Positions 1 through 7,346 of a DNA stretch of 24,947 bases are shown piece after piece. The notes under the pieces were generated by a model. That model was not told where the DNA came from. It saw only the letters and a list, made by a program, of their open reading frames with translations, and did no database searches. Location of the stretch: the NCBI GenBank assembly GCA_002366725.1, contig DFBT01000014.1:1-24947 (forward strand), in the 5' to 3' direction. Source of the DNA: Caldifarciminota bacterium UBA3073. Its GTDB lineage: Bacteria; Hydrothermota; UBA3073. The first letter of the stretch is position 1; each line of letters opens with the position of its first letter. The position numbers were made by a program, and so were the translations under genes.

Positions 1-23
1 CATTCAAGAGACTGATAGCTGAT

Positions 24-96
24 GCCCATGTAGCTCAGTCGGTAGAGCACCTCCTTGGTAAGGAGGAGGTCACCGGTTCAATCCCGGTCGTGGGCT
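24..96 (+). tRNA. tRNA-Thr (anticodon GGU)
   Basis: A complete cloverleaf can be drawn. The 7-bp acceptor stem pairs GCCCATG with CGTGGGC (one G-T pair), the D arm is standard, and the anticodon stem CCTCC/GGAGG closes the loop TTGGTAA, giving anticodon GGT. The T arm contains GGTTCAATCC. The discriminator is T96 and no CCA is encoded (GAT follows), so CCA must be added after transcription. It lies just upstream of rpmG. A tRNA cluster before rpmG/secE/nusG is common in bacteria, often following tuf, which would lie left of the window. Confidence 0.96.
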
Positions 97-132
97 GATT
101 CCGAATAATTCATTTTTTGAACGGGAAATATT

Positions 133-282
133 ATGAGAATATTGCTAAATTTGGAGTGCGGTGAATGTGGTAGAAAGAATTATACCACGACGAAGAATAA
201 GCAGAACCATCCCGCTAAATTGAGTTACAAAAAATACTGCCCATTCTGCAGGAAACACACAATACATAAAGAGACCAAATAG
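133..282 (+). CDS. rpmG: 50S ribosomal protein L33 (bL33), zinc-binding form
   Basis: This 49-residue protein matches the usual size of bL33, a small protein of the large ribosomal subunit. Cysteines at residues 9, 12, 36 and 39 form two CxxC pairs (CGEC and CPFC), so this is the zinc-binding form and not the cysteine-free paralogue. The Y-K-K-Y-C-P-F-C stretch and the basic C-terminus K-H-T-I-H-K-E-T-K are typical. The ribosome binding site is weak (GGGAAA ahead of ATG). It sits between tRNA-Thr and tRNA-Trp, a classic arrangement ahead of secE-nusG. Confidence 0.95.
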   Translation: MRILLNLECGECGRKNYTTTKNKQNHPAKLSYKKYCPFCRKHTIHKETK

Positions 283-290
283 AGACCATT

Positions 291-394
291 GCAAAATGCA
301 AATTGAAAAATGAAAAGTTTAGGCAGAGCAGAATGGTTACCTGGTGTTTGTAGTTGATTTTGCATTTTGAAATTTTCATTTTACATTTTTCAAT
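291..394 (+). repeat. AT-rich spacer with inverted 11-nt words
   Basis: The spacer between rpmG and tRNA-Trp carries CAAAATGCAAA (292-302) and ATTGAAAAATG (302-312). Their reverse complements TTTGCATTTTG (359-369) and CATTTTTCAAT (384-394) lie downstream. The order is not nested, so this is not one simple hairpin. It looks like two opposed copies of a low-complexity intergenic sequence, and similar words occur in other spacers of the window. I see no gene and no convincing promoter here. Confidence 0.45.
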
Positions 395-406
395 AATGAA
401 GCACTG

Positions 407-481
407 GGGCCTGTAGCTCTAATTGGTGAGAGCGCTGGACTCCAAATCCAGGGGATGGGGGTTCGAATCCTCCCAGGCCCG
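407..481 (+). tRNA. tRNA-Trp (anticodon CCA)
   Basis: The acceptor stem GGGCCTG pairs with CAGGCCC. The anticodon stem CTGGA/TCCAG closes the loop CTCCAAA, giving anticodon CCA. The T arm contains GGTTCGAATCC and the discriminator is G481. No CCA is encoded; TGT follows. The gene ends 17 nt before the secE start codon, so it is probably processed from the same transcript as secE-nusG, the common bacterial order tRNA-Trp/secE/nusG. Confidence 0.96.
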
Positions 482-498
482 TGTTCACAGGAGGATAA

Positions 499-681
499 AT
501 GCAAAAGATTAAAAGGTTCTTCATCGAAGTAAAAACAGAGCTCTTTAAGGTATCCTGGCCGTCCAGGAACGAAATTTCGGGATCGACGGTAATGGTTCTT
601 GTTGTTTCCGCAATTATGGCTATTTTCGTAGGATTAATAGACTTCCTGTTTGCCAATGGAATAAAGGGGATTATAAGATGA
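499..681 (+). CDS. secE: Protein translocase subunit SecE
   Basis: The product is a 60-residue single-span membrane protein, the short form found in most bacteria other than enterobacteria. It stabilises SecY in the SecYEG channel of the inner membrane. The sequence shows the amphipathic N-terminal helix (F-F-I-E-V-K-T-E-L), the conserved K-V-S-W-P-S-R-N-E motif, and one transmembrane helix at about residues 30-52. A good ribosome binding site (CAGGAGG) precedes the ATG. It overlaps nusG by 4 nt (ATGA), which indicates translational coupling. Confidence 0.96.
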   Translation: MQKIKRFFIEVKTELFKVSWPSRNEISGSTVMVLVVSAIMAIFVGLIDFLFANGIKGIIR

Positions 682-1199
682 AACAATGGTTTATATTACA
701 TGTATATGTGGGCTATGAAAACAAAGTTAAAGAGTTTATACTCAGAGAGACAAAGATACGCAAGCTTGAAGGATACATTGACGAGATAAATATAGCTGTT
801 AAAACCGTTCCGAGGGTTGGTAAGAGAAAAAAAATAAAGGTCGAGAAAAAGGTATATCCCGGATATATCTTGCTATTGATGGAGCCAAGAGATGAGTTAA
901 TTAAACTTGTATCGGATGTACCCGGTGTTATGCCCTTCTCTGGCTTTGGAAGGAGACCATATCCCGTGAGTGAGGCTGAGGCCACACACATGTTGGGATT
1001 ACAAAAGAGTAAAGAAGGCATTCAGGAAGTGCCATTTATTAAGGGGGGTTCTGTGAAAATTGTGGATGGACCGTTTGCTGATTTTTCGGGTGTTGTTGAA
1101 GAAGTGTATCAAGACCGCGAGAGATTGAAGATTATGGTTACAATATTTGGCAGACCCACGCCCGTTGAATTAAGTTACTTTCAGGTAGAGCCGATGTAA
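678..1199 (+). CDS. nusG: Transcription termination/antitermination protein NusG
   Basis: At 173 residues this is a standard two-domain NusG. The NGN domain (about residues 1-110), starting W-F-I-L-H-V-Y-V-G-Y-E-N-K, contacts the RNA polymerase clamp. The KOW domain (about 120-173) includes G-G-S-V-K-I-V-D-G-P-F-A-D-F-S-G and binds Rho or ribosomal protein S10 in characterised bacteria. Its ATG overlaps the secE stop codon, and AAAGGGG lies upstream. No insertion domain is present. It precedes rplK as in most bacteria. Confidence 0.97.
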   Translation: MKQWFILHVYVGYENKVKEFILRETKIRKLEGYIDEINIAVKTVPRVGKRKKIKVEKKVYPGYILLLMEPRDELIKLVSDVPGVMPFSGFGRRPYPVSEAEATHMLGLQKSKEGIQEVPFIKGGSVKIVDGPFADFSGVVEEVYQDRERLKIMVTIFGRPTPVELSYFQVEPM

Positions 1200-1255
1200 T
1201 AGACACATGGTGAGGTTGAAACATATTTCGGGATAATTTTTGTCGTGGAGGTTTT

Positions 1256-1684
1256 ATGGCAAAGAAGATAAAGGCAAAAATTAAGATTCAAATACCCGCG
1301 GGGAATGCCACTCCCGCCGCACCGGTAGGTACAGCATTGGGTCCTCACGGTGTCAATATAGGGGCATTTTGCAAGGCGTTCAATGATAAAACCCGGGGAA
1401 AGGAAGGATATATAATTCCCGCAGTGGTGACTGTATACAGAGATAGATCTTTTGACTTCATTTTAAAGACTCCCCCGGCGGCAATGCTCCTGAAGAAGGC
1501 AGCCGGTGTCGCGAAAGGCTCAGGGGAACCAAACAGAGAAAAAGTCGGGAAAGTAAAGAGATCCCAGCTCAGGGAGATAGCGGAAATGAAGAAAGAGGAT
1601 TTGACAAGTTATGATGATGAAGCGGCGATGCGCATAATAGAGGGGACAGCGAGAAGCTGTGGATTAGTGATAGAGGAAGATTAA
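1256..1684 (+). CDS. rplK: 50S ribosomal protein L11 (uL11)
   Basis: This 142-residue protein has the usual length. It forms part of the GTPase-associated centre with L10 and L7/L12. The N-terminal domain carries the proline-rich stretch Q-I-P-A-G-N-A-T-P-A-A-P-V-G and G-P-H-G-V-N-I-G-A-F-C-K-A-F-N. The C-terminal RNA-binding domain starts near residue 72. A strong ribosome binding site (GTGGAGG) precedes the ATG. The 56-nt gap after nusG shows no clear terminator, so the genes are probably co-transcribed. Confidence 0.97.
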   Translation: MAKKIKAKIKIQIPAGNATPAAPVGTALGPHGVNIGAFCKAFNDKTRGKEGYIIPAVVTVYRDRSFDFILKTPPAAMLLKKAAGVAKGSGEPNREKVGKVKRSQLREIAEMKKEDLTSYDDEAAMRIIEGTARSCGLVIEED

Positions 1685-1695
1685 GGAGGATTTTC

Positions 1696-2370
1696 ATGAA
1701 GATTTCAAAGAGAATGAAAGAAATGGGAAAGGAAATAGATAAAAATAAAGTTTATACACTTGAGGAGGCTGTAAAATTAGTAAAAAAACTTGCGTCCACA
1801 AAATTTGACGAGACAGTTGAACTGGCTGTAAAATTGGGTGTAGACCCACGTAAATCTGACCAAATGGTAAGGGGAACGGTCTTAATGCCTCATGGAGTGG
1901 GGAAAGAAAAAAAGGTACTGGTTTTGACCAAAGATAAACAGGAGGAGGCGCTTGAAGCAGGAGCAAATTGGGCGGGATTTGACGAGTTCATGGATAAAAT
2001 ACAAGATGGATGGCTTGAGTTTGATGCCTGTATCGCCACTCCATCGGTTATGAAAGAGGTGGCAAAACTTGGCAAGATACTTGGACCGAGGGGATTAATG
2101 CCAAATCCAAAGGCGGGGACTGTTACAAACGATATTGGTAACACCGTATCCGAAATCAAAAGGGGAAGGATGGAATTCAGAATGGATAAAACCGGGGTTG
2201 TTCATATGCCAGTTGGAAAGGTGTCATTCCCCGACGAAAAACTTATCTCAAATATAAAAGAAGCAATCACCGCAATTAAGTCGGCATCCCCAAAAGAGAT
2301 TAAAGGGACATACATGAAGTCTCTCTATCTGTCTTCAACAATGGGTCCCGGCATTATGCTTACTGTATAG
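1696..2370 (+). CDS. rplA: 50S ribosomal protein L1 (uL1)
   Basis: The 224-residue protein has the L1 signature, including T-K-F-D-E-T-V-E-L, the G-V-D-P-R-K-S-D-Q motif, G-K-I-L-G-P-R-G-L-M-P-N-P-K and G-T-V-T. L1 forms the mobile stalk near the ribosomal E site and in many bacteria represses its own L11-L1 mRNA. It starts 11 nt after rplK with a near-perfect AAGGAGG site. I did not find an unambiguous L1 mRNA mimic upstream of rplK. Confidence 0.97.
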   Translation: MKISKRMKEMGKEIDKNKVYTLEEAVKLVKKLASTKFDETVELAVKLGVDPRKSDQMVRGTVLMPHGVGKEKKVLVLTKDKQEEALEAGANWAGFDEFMDKIQDGWLEFDACIATPSVMKEVAKLGKILGPRGLMPNPKAGTVTNDIGNTVSEIKRGRMEFRMDKTGVVHMPVGKVSFPDEKLISNIKEAITAIKSASPKEIKGTYMKSLYLSSTMGPGIMLTV

Positions 2371-2482
2371 TCCGCATCCGTGTTCTTTATGGTGGTTGGT
2401 ATGGGTAGATTGACATGGTGAAAACGATGGGTTTTCATGTGATCTGTACATTCTGTACGGTATTACTTGATGGGAGGCGTGA
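2371..2482 (+). promoter_or_regulatory. Candidate L10 leader RNA upstream of rplJ
   Basis: The 112-nt gap lies where many bacteria have the L10 leader, bound by L10-(L7/L12)4 to repress rplJL. Visible helices are TGAAAAC/GTTTTCA (2419-2425 with 2431-2437, loop GATGG) and GTACA/TGTAC (about 2445-2457, short loop). The GGGAGG ribosome binding site follows directly, so a ligand-stabilised fold could hide it. Both stems are seen in the sequence. Assignment as an L10 leader rests on position and needs a covariance-model match. Confidence 0.5.
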
Positions 2483-2992
2483 ATGAAAAAGGAAGAAAAA
2501 CAGAGGCTTATTGAGATTTTAGGTAAAGAATTGGAAAGCGCCACCGGAATATATTTCCTGGATTTTACGGGATTATCAGCGCAAGATATGAGAAGCTTGA
2601 GGACTGCGATGAGGAAAGGAAACATAAAGATCAGAGTTGTCAAAAATATAGTCGCAAAGTTTGCCTTGGAGAAACTCAAGTTGAACAACCTTCTCTGTTT
2701 TTTGGACGGTCCAACTGCCATTTCATATGTATATGAAAATCCAATCCTTCCTTCCAAAGTTATAAACGATTTCAGTAAGGAGAAAGAGATCAGGGTAAAG
2801 GGTGGTTTCATCGAAGGTAGTCTAATTTCTTCTGAGGAGATAAAGGAATTAGCGCTTCTTCCAAATAGAGAGGTACTCTTGCAGAAATTGCTTTTTTCTC
2901 TGTCAAATTCCCTCTATACACTCCTGAATACACTGCGTAGTCCTCTTCAAGGTTTCGTGGGGGTGCTTGACCAGATATCCAAAAGGTCTTAA
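2483..2992 (+). CDS. rplJ: 50S ribosomal protein L10 (uL10)
   Basis: The 169-residue protein is typical of bacterial L10, which anchors dimers of L7/L12 to the stalk base. The N-terminal domain shows G-I-Y-F-L-D-F-T-G-L-S-A-Q-D-M-R-S-L-R and I-R-V-V-K-N-I-V-A-K. The C-terminal helix that binds L7/L12 follows residue 135. The ribosome binding site GGGAGGCG precedes ATG. It is paired with rplL downstream, as expected. Confidence 0.96.
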   Translation: MKKEEKQRLIEILGKELESATGIYFLDFTGLSAQDMRSLRTAMRKGNIKIRVVKNIVAKFALEKLKLNNLLCFLDGPTAISYVYENPILPSKVINDFSKEKEIRVKGGFIEGSLISSEEIKELALLPNREVLLQKLLFSLSNSLYTLLNTLRSPLQGFVGVLDQISKRS

Positions 2993-3109
2993 ACGGTATG
3001 TTACGAGCTCCATAGAGTCCAAATTTATATGTACGCATCCTTTTCATTATGTAGTTGAAAGGGTTCATTATTATTTTCGTGTTTTTTTTACAAGCTGAGA
3101 GGAGATAAA

Positions 3110-3508
3110 ATGGCAAAGGCGAAAAAATCTGCAAAAGACCAGGTAATAGTACTCATCTCCAAGATGAATATGCTCGAACTTTCTGAACTGGTCAAGGAAA
3201 TCGAGAAGGAGTTTGGTGTTCAAGCGATTCCACAGGTTATGGGAGTTGCCCCCGGCACAACGCAACAAGCCGCTGAAGAAAAACCAGCTGAGGAACAGAC
3301 GGAGTTCACTGTTGTACTCTCTTCTTACGGCGATAAGAAAATAAGGGTGATAAAAGAGGTTCGCGAAATTACCGGGCTCGGTTTGAAAGAGGCCAAAGAC
3401 CTCGTTGAAGCTGCACCGAAGGCTATAAAAGAGAATGTCTCGAAGGAAGAGGCTGATGCAACAAAGAAGAAACTCGAGGAGGCGGGAGCGACAATAGAAA
3501 TAAAATAG
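3110..3508 (+). CDS. rplL: 50S ribosomal protein L7/L12 (bL12)
   Basis: The 132-residue protein is slightly longer than the usual 120-128. The N-terminal dimerisation domain contains L-S-E-L-V-K-E-I-E-K-E-F-G-V. A flexible hinge (about residues 44-64) is rich in A, E, T, P and Q and includes T-T-Q-Q-A-A-E-E-K-P. The C-terminal factor-binding domain has K-I-R-V-I-K-E-V-R and L-G-L-K-E-A-K-D-L-V-E. The ribosome binding site is GAGAGGAG. The 117-nt gap after rplJ has a T-run at 3084-3091 but no convincing hairpin in front of it. Confidence 0.97.
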   Translation: MAKAKKSAKDQVIVLISKMNMLELSELVKEIEKEFGVQAIPQVMGVAPGTTQQAAEEKPAEEQTEFTVVLSSYGDKKIRVIKEVREITGLGLKEAKDLVEAAPKAIKENVSKEEADATKKKLEEAGATIEIK

Positions 3509-3531
3509 AGATTGTGATGGGCAGTGATTGA

Positions 3532-3583
3532 ATTGGTTGGGAGGTTGTTGCATACTTCACCTTGAACCAATGTGCAAACTTCC
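3532..3583 (+). promoter_or_regulatory. rpoB leader: two mutually exclusive hairpins
   Basis: Fold A pairs ATTGGTT (3532-3538) with AACCAAT (3565-3571), plus AGGT (3542-3545) with ACCT (3559-3562). Fold B pairs GGAGGTT (3540-3546) with AACTTCC (3577-3583), with one G-T pair, plus TGCA (3549-3552) with TGCA (3573-3576). Both folds use bases 3542-3545, so only one can form at a time. Neither is followed by a good T-run. The element lies between rplL and rpoB, a known place for control of polymerase subunit synthesis. The regulatory role is inferred. Confidence 0.45.
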
Positions 3584-3620
3584 AACTATTTTCTCATTTA
3601 TAGCATCAGGAGGTTTTTTT

Positions 3621-6600
3621 ATGAGGAAGTCCTTTGGGAAGATAAAAGTTGTTCTAAGCTTACCCAATCTTATAGAAATTCAGCTGTCTTCATTTAAGAA
3701 ATTCCTCCAGAAGGAAATTGCCCCCGAGAAAAGAGAAAACTGTGGTCTCGAGGCGATTTTCAGAGAATCGTTTCCCACTGAAGACCCCCATCATAGGTAT
3801 TCACTGGAGTATGTCAAATATACCGTGAAGGAACCAAAACTCGGTGATCTTGAGGCTATTAAAAGAGGTAGTACATATTCCAGTCCATTATATGTAACAT
3901 TTAGACTCATTTCAAGAGATGAGGAGGGGAACACGAAGAACCTGGTGGAACAGTGCGTTTACCTCTGTAACTTCCCAATTATGACAGATAGAGGAACATT
4001 TGTGATCAATGGAGTGGAGAAGGTAGTAGTTAATCAATTGAGAAGAGCTCCCGGTGTATACTTCAGTGAGACGGTTCATCCCACCGGAAAGAGAGTTTTT
4101 AAGGGAGAAATTATTCCATACCATGGTTCCTGGATAGAATTCACCACTGATGCGAACGATGTATTATTAGTTAACCTCGATAAAAGACATCGCTTTCCCG
4201 TGAGTACCCTGTTCAAGGCACTCGGATTTGTAAAAAACGAGGATATACTCACTGCTTTGTACGAAATGGAAGAAGTACCCCTTGCGGAGAGTTCTGGTAG
4301 ATTCCTGGGCAAAGATTGTGCAGACCCAAACTCGGGTATTACCCTGGCATTTGCAGGCACTCAGCTTACTCAAGACCTTATAGACAGCCTTGCTTCTTTT
4401 GGTTTAGAGAGGGTAACCTGCACCAGGACAAATGATCTCTCTATCATTCTATCCACCCTGAAAAAAGACGACAAGACCAGGAGCAGAAAGGATGCCCTGT
4501 ACAGGATCTACTACCTCCTGAGGGGAACATCTCCCAGCAGCACAGAGATGGCAGAGGCTTACTTAAAAATAAACTATTTTAGCCGCAATTACCATCTGTC
4601 AGATACCGGACGCTATAAGATGAACAAGAAATTAAATGCCAACAGAGAAGAAACCACACTTCAAGTAGAAGATATTATAGATATAGTGAAGTATATGCTC
4701 AATCTTTCGAAGGGAGAGGGTGGTGTTGATGACATCGACCATCTTGGGAACAGACACCTAAAGAGGGTTGGAGAACTTCTGAGTGACCAGGTTAGGATTG
4801 CAATTGGAAGGGTTAATTGGCAAGCGAGAGAACGAATGTTGCTTCATTCGCGGGAAACGCTGACACCTATGGACCTTATAAATACAAGGCTGTTCTCCAA
4901 TGTTCTTATGAGTTTCTTTCTGGTTTCACAACTATGCCAGTTTATGGACCAAACAAATCTCCTTGCCGAGATATCACATATGCGCAGGCTTTCAAGGCTT
5001 GGACCTGGAGGTCTCACCAGAAAAACTGCCGGGCTCGAGGTTCGAGATGTACATTATTCTCATTACGGGAGGATATGCCCAATTGAAACGCCGGAGGGCC
5101 CGAATATAGGCATAATATCTTATCTTTCGACATACGCAAAGGTCGACAAATACGGATTTATAGTAACCCCGTATAGAAAGGTCGTAAATTGCAGGGTTAC
5201 AGACAGGATAGAATACCTCACGGCAGATGAGGAGGATCCCTATGTGATAGCCCAGGCGAATGCGCCTCTGCATAAGGATGGGCGCTTTGTTGAAAAGGTT
5301 GCATTATCGAGAAAGGAGGACAACTACCCAATTGTGCCCGTGGATAAGGTAGATTATATGGACATATCCCCAAAACAATTGGTTTCCGTGTCGGCGGCTC
5401 TTATACCCTTCCTGGAACACGATGACGCAAATCGCGCCCTTATGGGGTCAAATATGCAAAGGCAGGCAGTCCCCCTTCTTTTTTTAGAACCTCCCATCGT
5501 GGGAACGGGATTAGAAGAAAAGGTTGCCAGAGACTCTGCTTCTGCCATAATAGCAAGAACTGACGGGGTCGTGAAATATTTAGATGCCGATCTTATTGTG
5601 ATAGAACCCGATGGTGACACTATAGAGCCAGAAATGTATGATCTCACAAAGTTCAGGAGAACAAATCAAGATACTTGCATTGATCAAATGCCGATGGTAA
5701 ATATTGGCGCCAGGATTAAAAAAGGTGATGTTATAGTTGACGGCGCTGCCACAAAGGAAGGTGAACTTGCTCTGGGTAAAAATATCCTTGTTGCTTTCAT
5801 GCCCTGGTTGGGCTACAACTTTGAGGACGCTATAGTTATATCAGAAAAATTGCTCGAAGAAGATACTTTTACTTCTTTGCATATTCAGCAATTTGAGGTA
5901 CAGATCAGAGATACAAAACTCGGTCCCGAGGAGATAACGAGAGAAATACCAAATGTGTCGGAACAGGCAGTTAAGGATCTTGATGCAAATGGTATAATAA
6001 GAATAGGTGCGAGGGTAGAACCCGATGATATACTCGTCGGTAAGGTTTCTCCAAAGGGTGAGGTTGAACTCACACCGGAAGAAAGACTGATAAGGGCAAT
6101 ATTTGGGGAAAAGGCACGTGATGTTAAGGATACTTCTCTCAGGGTATCACCCGGGGTTACGGGAATTGTAACCGATGTCGTGGTACTTTCCAGAAGATCC
6201 AGCGACAAAATAACAAAGGAAGAGATAAAAGATAGAATTAGAGAAGTTCACTTGAGAGCACAACGCAAAATTACAGAGCTCAGGAAAATTGTGAATGGCA
6301 AAAAGAGAAATCTTCTGAAAGGCAGGACGGCATTGGCAGATTTAAAAGACAAGAAGGGAAATATTAAGATAAAGAAAGGCAAAAAGATCCCGCTGCTTGA
6401 CGATAAAGTTCTGGATAACATTCGTATAATAAAAAAGAGTATAAGTAAAGATGGATACGAAAAAATCCAGAAGCTAAACGACAAGCAGAATGAGGCAATA
6501 AAGAGAATTAAAATGCAGGAGAAAGTTGAAGTGAAGAATGCATCTGAGGGAGATAACCTGCCTCCCGGCGTGTTGAAAGTCATAAAGGTATATATTGGGC

Positions 6601-7304
6601 AGGTACGCAGCGTAATGGTGGGTGATAAATTATCGGGCAGACACGGTAATAAAGGAACTATTGCAAAGATAGCCTTCGAAGAGGATGTGCCATATCTTTC
6701 CGATGGTACCCCTGTTGACATGATTCTCAATCCCCTCGGAGTTCCCTCCAGAATGAATGTTGGTCAGACATTGGAGACACAGCTGGGGTGGGCGGCAAAA
6801 TTACTGAACACTTCTGTTGCCTGTCCCGTGTTTGAGGGGGCCAAGATAGAAGAAATTGAGGAGATGTTGAAAGAGGCACATTTACCGAGCGATGGTAAGG
6901 CTACTCTTTACGACGGCAGAACGGGTAAACCATTTCACGATAAGATTACCGTTGGATATATATATATGATGAAACTCTCCCATATGGTGGAGGACAAAGT
7001 CCATGCGAGGTCTATAGGCTCCTATTCGCTGGTCACACAGCAACCTCTGGGTGGAAAAGCACAGTTTGGCGGACAGAGGTTTGGGGAAATGGAGGTCTGG
7101 GCATTAGAGTCTTACGGTGCGGCGTATACTTTGCAGGAGATGCTCACGGTGAAATCCGACGATATTATGGGTAGGAAAAAATTGTATGAAGCCCTCGTAA
7201 AAGGAGAGAGCTTGCCAGAACCCAGACTTCCGATATCATTTAATGTCCTCCTAAAGGAACTTGCGGGACTTTGTATGGAAATAGAACTTGTAAGAGAAAA
7301 ATAG
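3621..7304 (+). CDS. rpoB: DNA-directed RNA polymerase subunit beta
   Basis: The product is 1227 residues, starting M-R-K-S-F-G-K-I-K. I chose the ATG at 3621 because it follows CAGGAGG at good spacing; an upstream ATG at 3528 in frame lies in the structured leader and gives non-family sequence. Visible motifs include the rifampicin pocket (F-M-D-Q-T-N from residue 441, H453, R456, S458, equivalent to E. coli D516/H526/R529/S531 and all wild-type), R-I-C-P-I-E-T-P-E-G-P-N-I-G, the G-R-H-G-N-K-G motif, and the C-terminal E-V-W-A-L-E-S-Y-G-A-A-Y. It lacks some E. coli lineage insertions. It pairs with rpoC downstream. Confidence 0.98.
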   Translation: MRKSFGKIKVVLSLPNLIEIQLSSFKKFLQKEIAPEKRENCGLEAIFRESFPTEDPHHRYSLEYVKYTVKEPKLGDLEAIKRGSTYSSPLYVTFRLISRDEEGNTKNLVEQCVYLCNFPIMTDRGTFVINGVEKVVVNQLRRAPGVYFSETVHPTGKRVFKGEIIPYHGSWIEFTTDANDVLLVNLDKRHRFPVSTLFKALGFVKNEDILTALYEMEEVPLAESSGRFLGKDCADPNSGITLAFAGTQLTQDLIDSLASFGLERVTCTRTNDLSIILSTLKKDDKTRSRKDALYRIYYLLRGTSPSSTEMAEAYLKINYFSRNYHLSDTGRYKMNKKLNANREETTLQVEDIIDIVKYMLNLSKGEGGVDDIDHLGNRHLKRVGELLSDQVRIAIGRVNWQARERMLLHSRETLTPMDLINTRLFSNVLMSFFLVSQLCQFMDQTNLLAEISHMRRLSRLGPGGLTRKTAGLEVRDVHYSHYGRICPIETPEGPNIGIISYLSTYAKVDKYGFIVTPYRKVVNCRVTDRIEYLTADEEDPYVIAQANAPLHKDGRFVEKVALSRKEDNYPIVPVDKVDYMDISPKQLVSVSAALIPFLEHDDANRALMGSNMQRQAVPLLFLEPPIVGTGLEEKVARDSASAIIARTDGVVKYLDADLIVIEPDGDTIEPEMYDLTKFRRTNQDTCIDQMPMVNIGARIKKGDVIVDGAATKEGELALGKNILVAFMPWLGYNFEDAIVISEKLLEEDTFTSLHIQQFEVQIRDTKLGPEEITREIPNVSEQAVKDLDANGIIRIGARVEPDDILVGKVSPKGEVELTPEERLIRAIFGEKARDVKDTSLRVSPGVTGIVTDVVVLSRRSSDKITKEEIKDRIREVHLRAQRKITELRKIVNGKKRNLLKGRTALADLKDKKGNIKIKKGKKIPLLDDKVLDNIRIIKKSISKDGYEKIQKLNDKQNEAIKRIKMQEKVEVKNASEGDNLPPGVLKVIKVYIGQVRSVMVGDKLSGRHGNKGTIAKIAFEEDVPYLSDGTPVDMILNPLGVPSRMNVGQTLETQLGWAAKLLNTSVACPVFEGAKIEEIEEMLKEAHLPSDGKATLYDGRTGKPFHDKITVGYIYMMKLSHMVEDKVHARSIGSYSLVTQQPLGGKAQFGGQRFGEMEVWALESYGAAYTLQEMLTVKSDDIMGRKKLYEALVKGESLPEPRLPISFNVLLKELAGLCMEIELVREK

Positions 7305-7331
7305 GTGGTATCCTTAAGGATTTATCACCTA
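7302..7331 (+). promoter_or_regulatory. Hairpin across the rpoB stop codon
   Basis: The rpoB TAG and the short rpoB-rpoC gap form a strong stem-loop. Eight pairs (7302-7309 with 7324-7331, one G-T) are followed by a two-base bulge (7322-7323), then four pairs (7310-7313 with 7318-7321) and the loop TTAA. No T-run follows, so it is not an intrinsic terminator. The rpoC ribosome binding site (AGGAGG) starts just after it at about 7335. It may be an RNA processing or stability site, or may set the rpoB:rpoC translation ratio; the role is inferred. Confidence 0.5.
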
Positions 7332-7346
7332 AATAGGAGGAATAAT

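Noticed and set aside
3528..3620. 31-codon N-terminal extension of rpoB from the ATG at 3528
   Set aside because: It lies in the structured leader, gives Cys-rich non-family residues, and the strong AGGAGG site belongs to the ATG at 3621.
7305..7346. GTG start for rpoC giving 14 extra residues
   Set aside because: It is inside the rpoB/rpoC hairpin with no binding site; ATG 7347 has AGGAGG.
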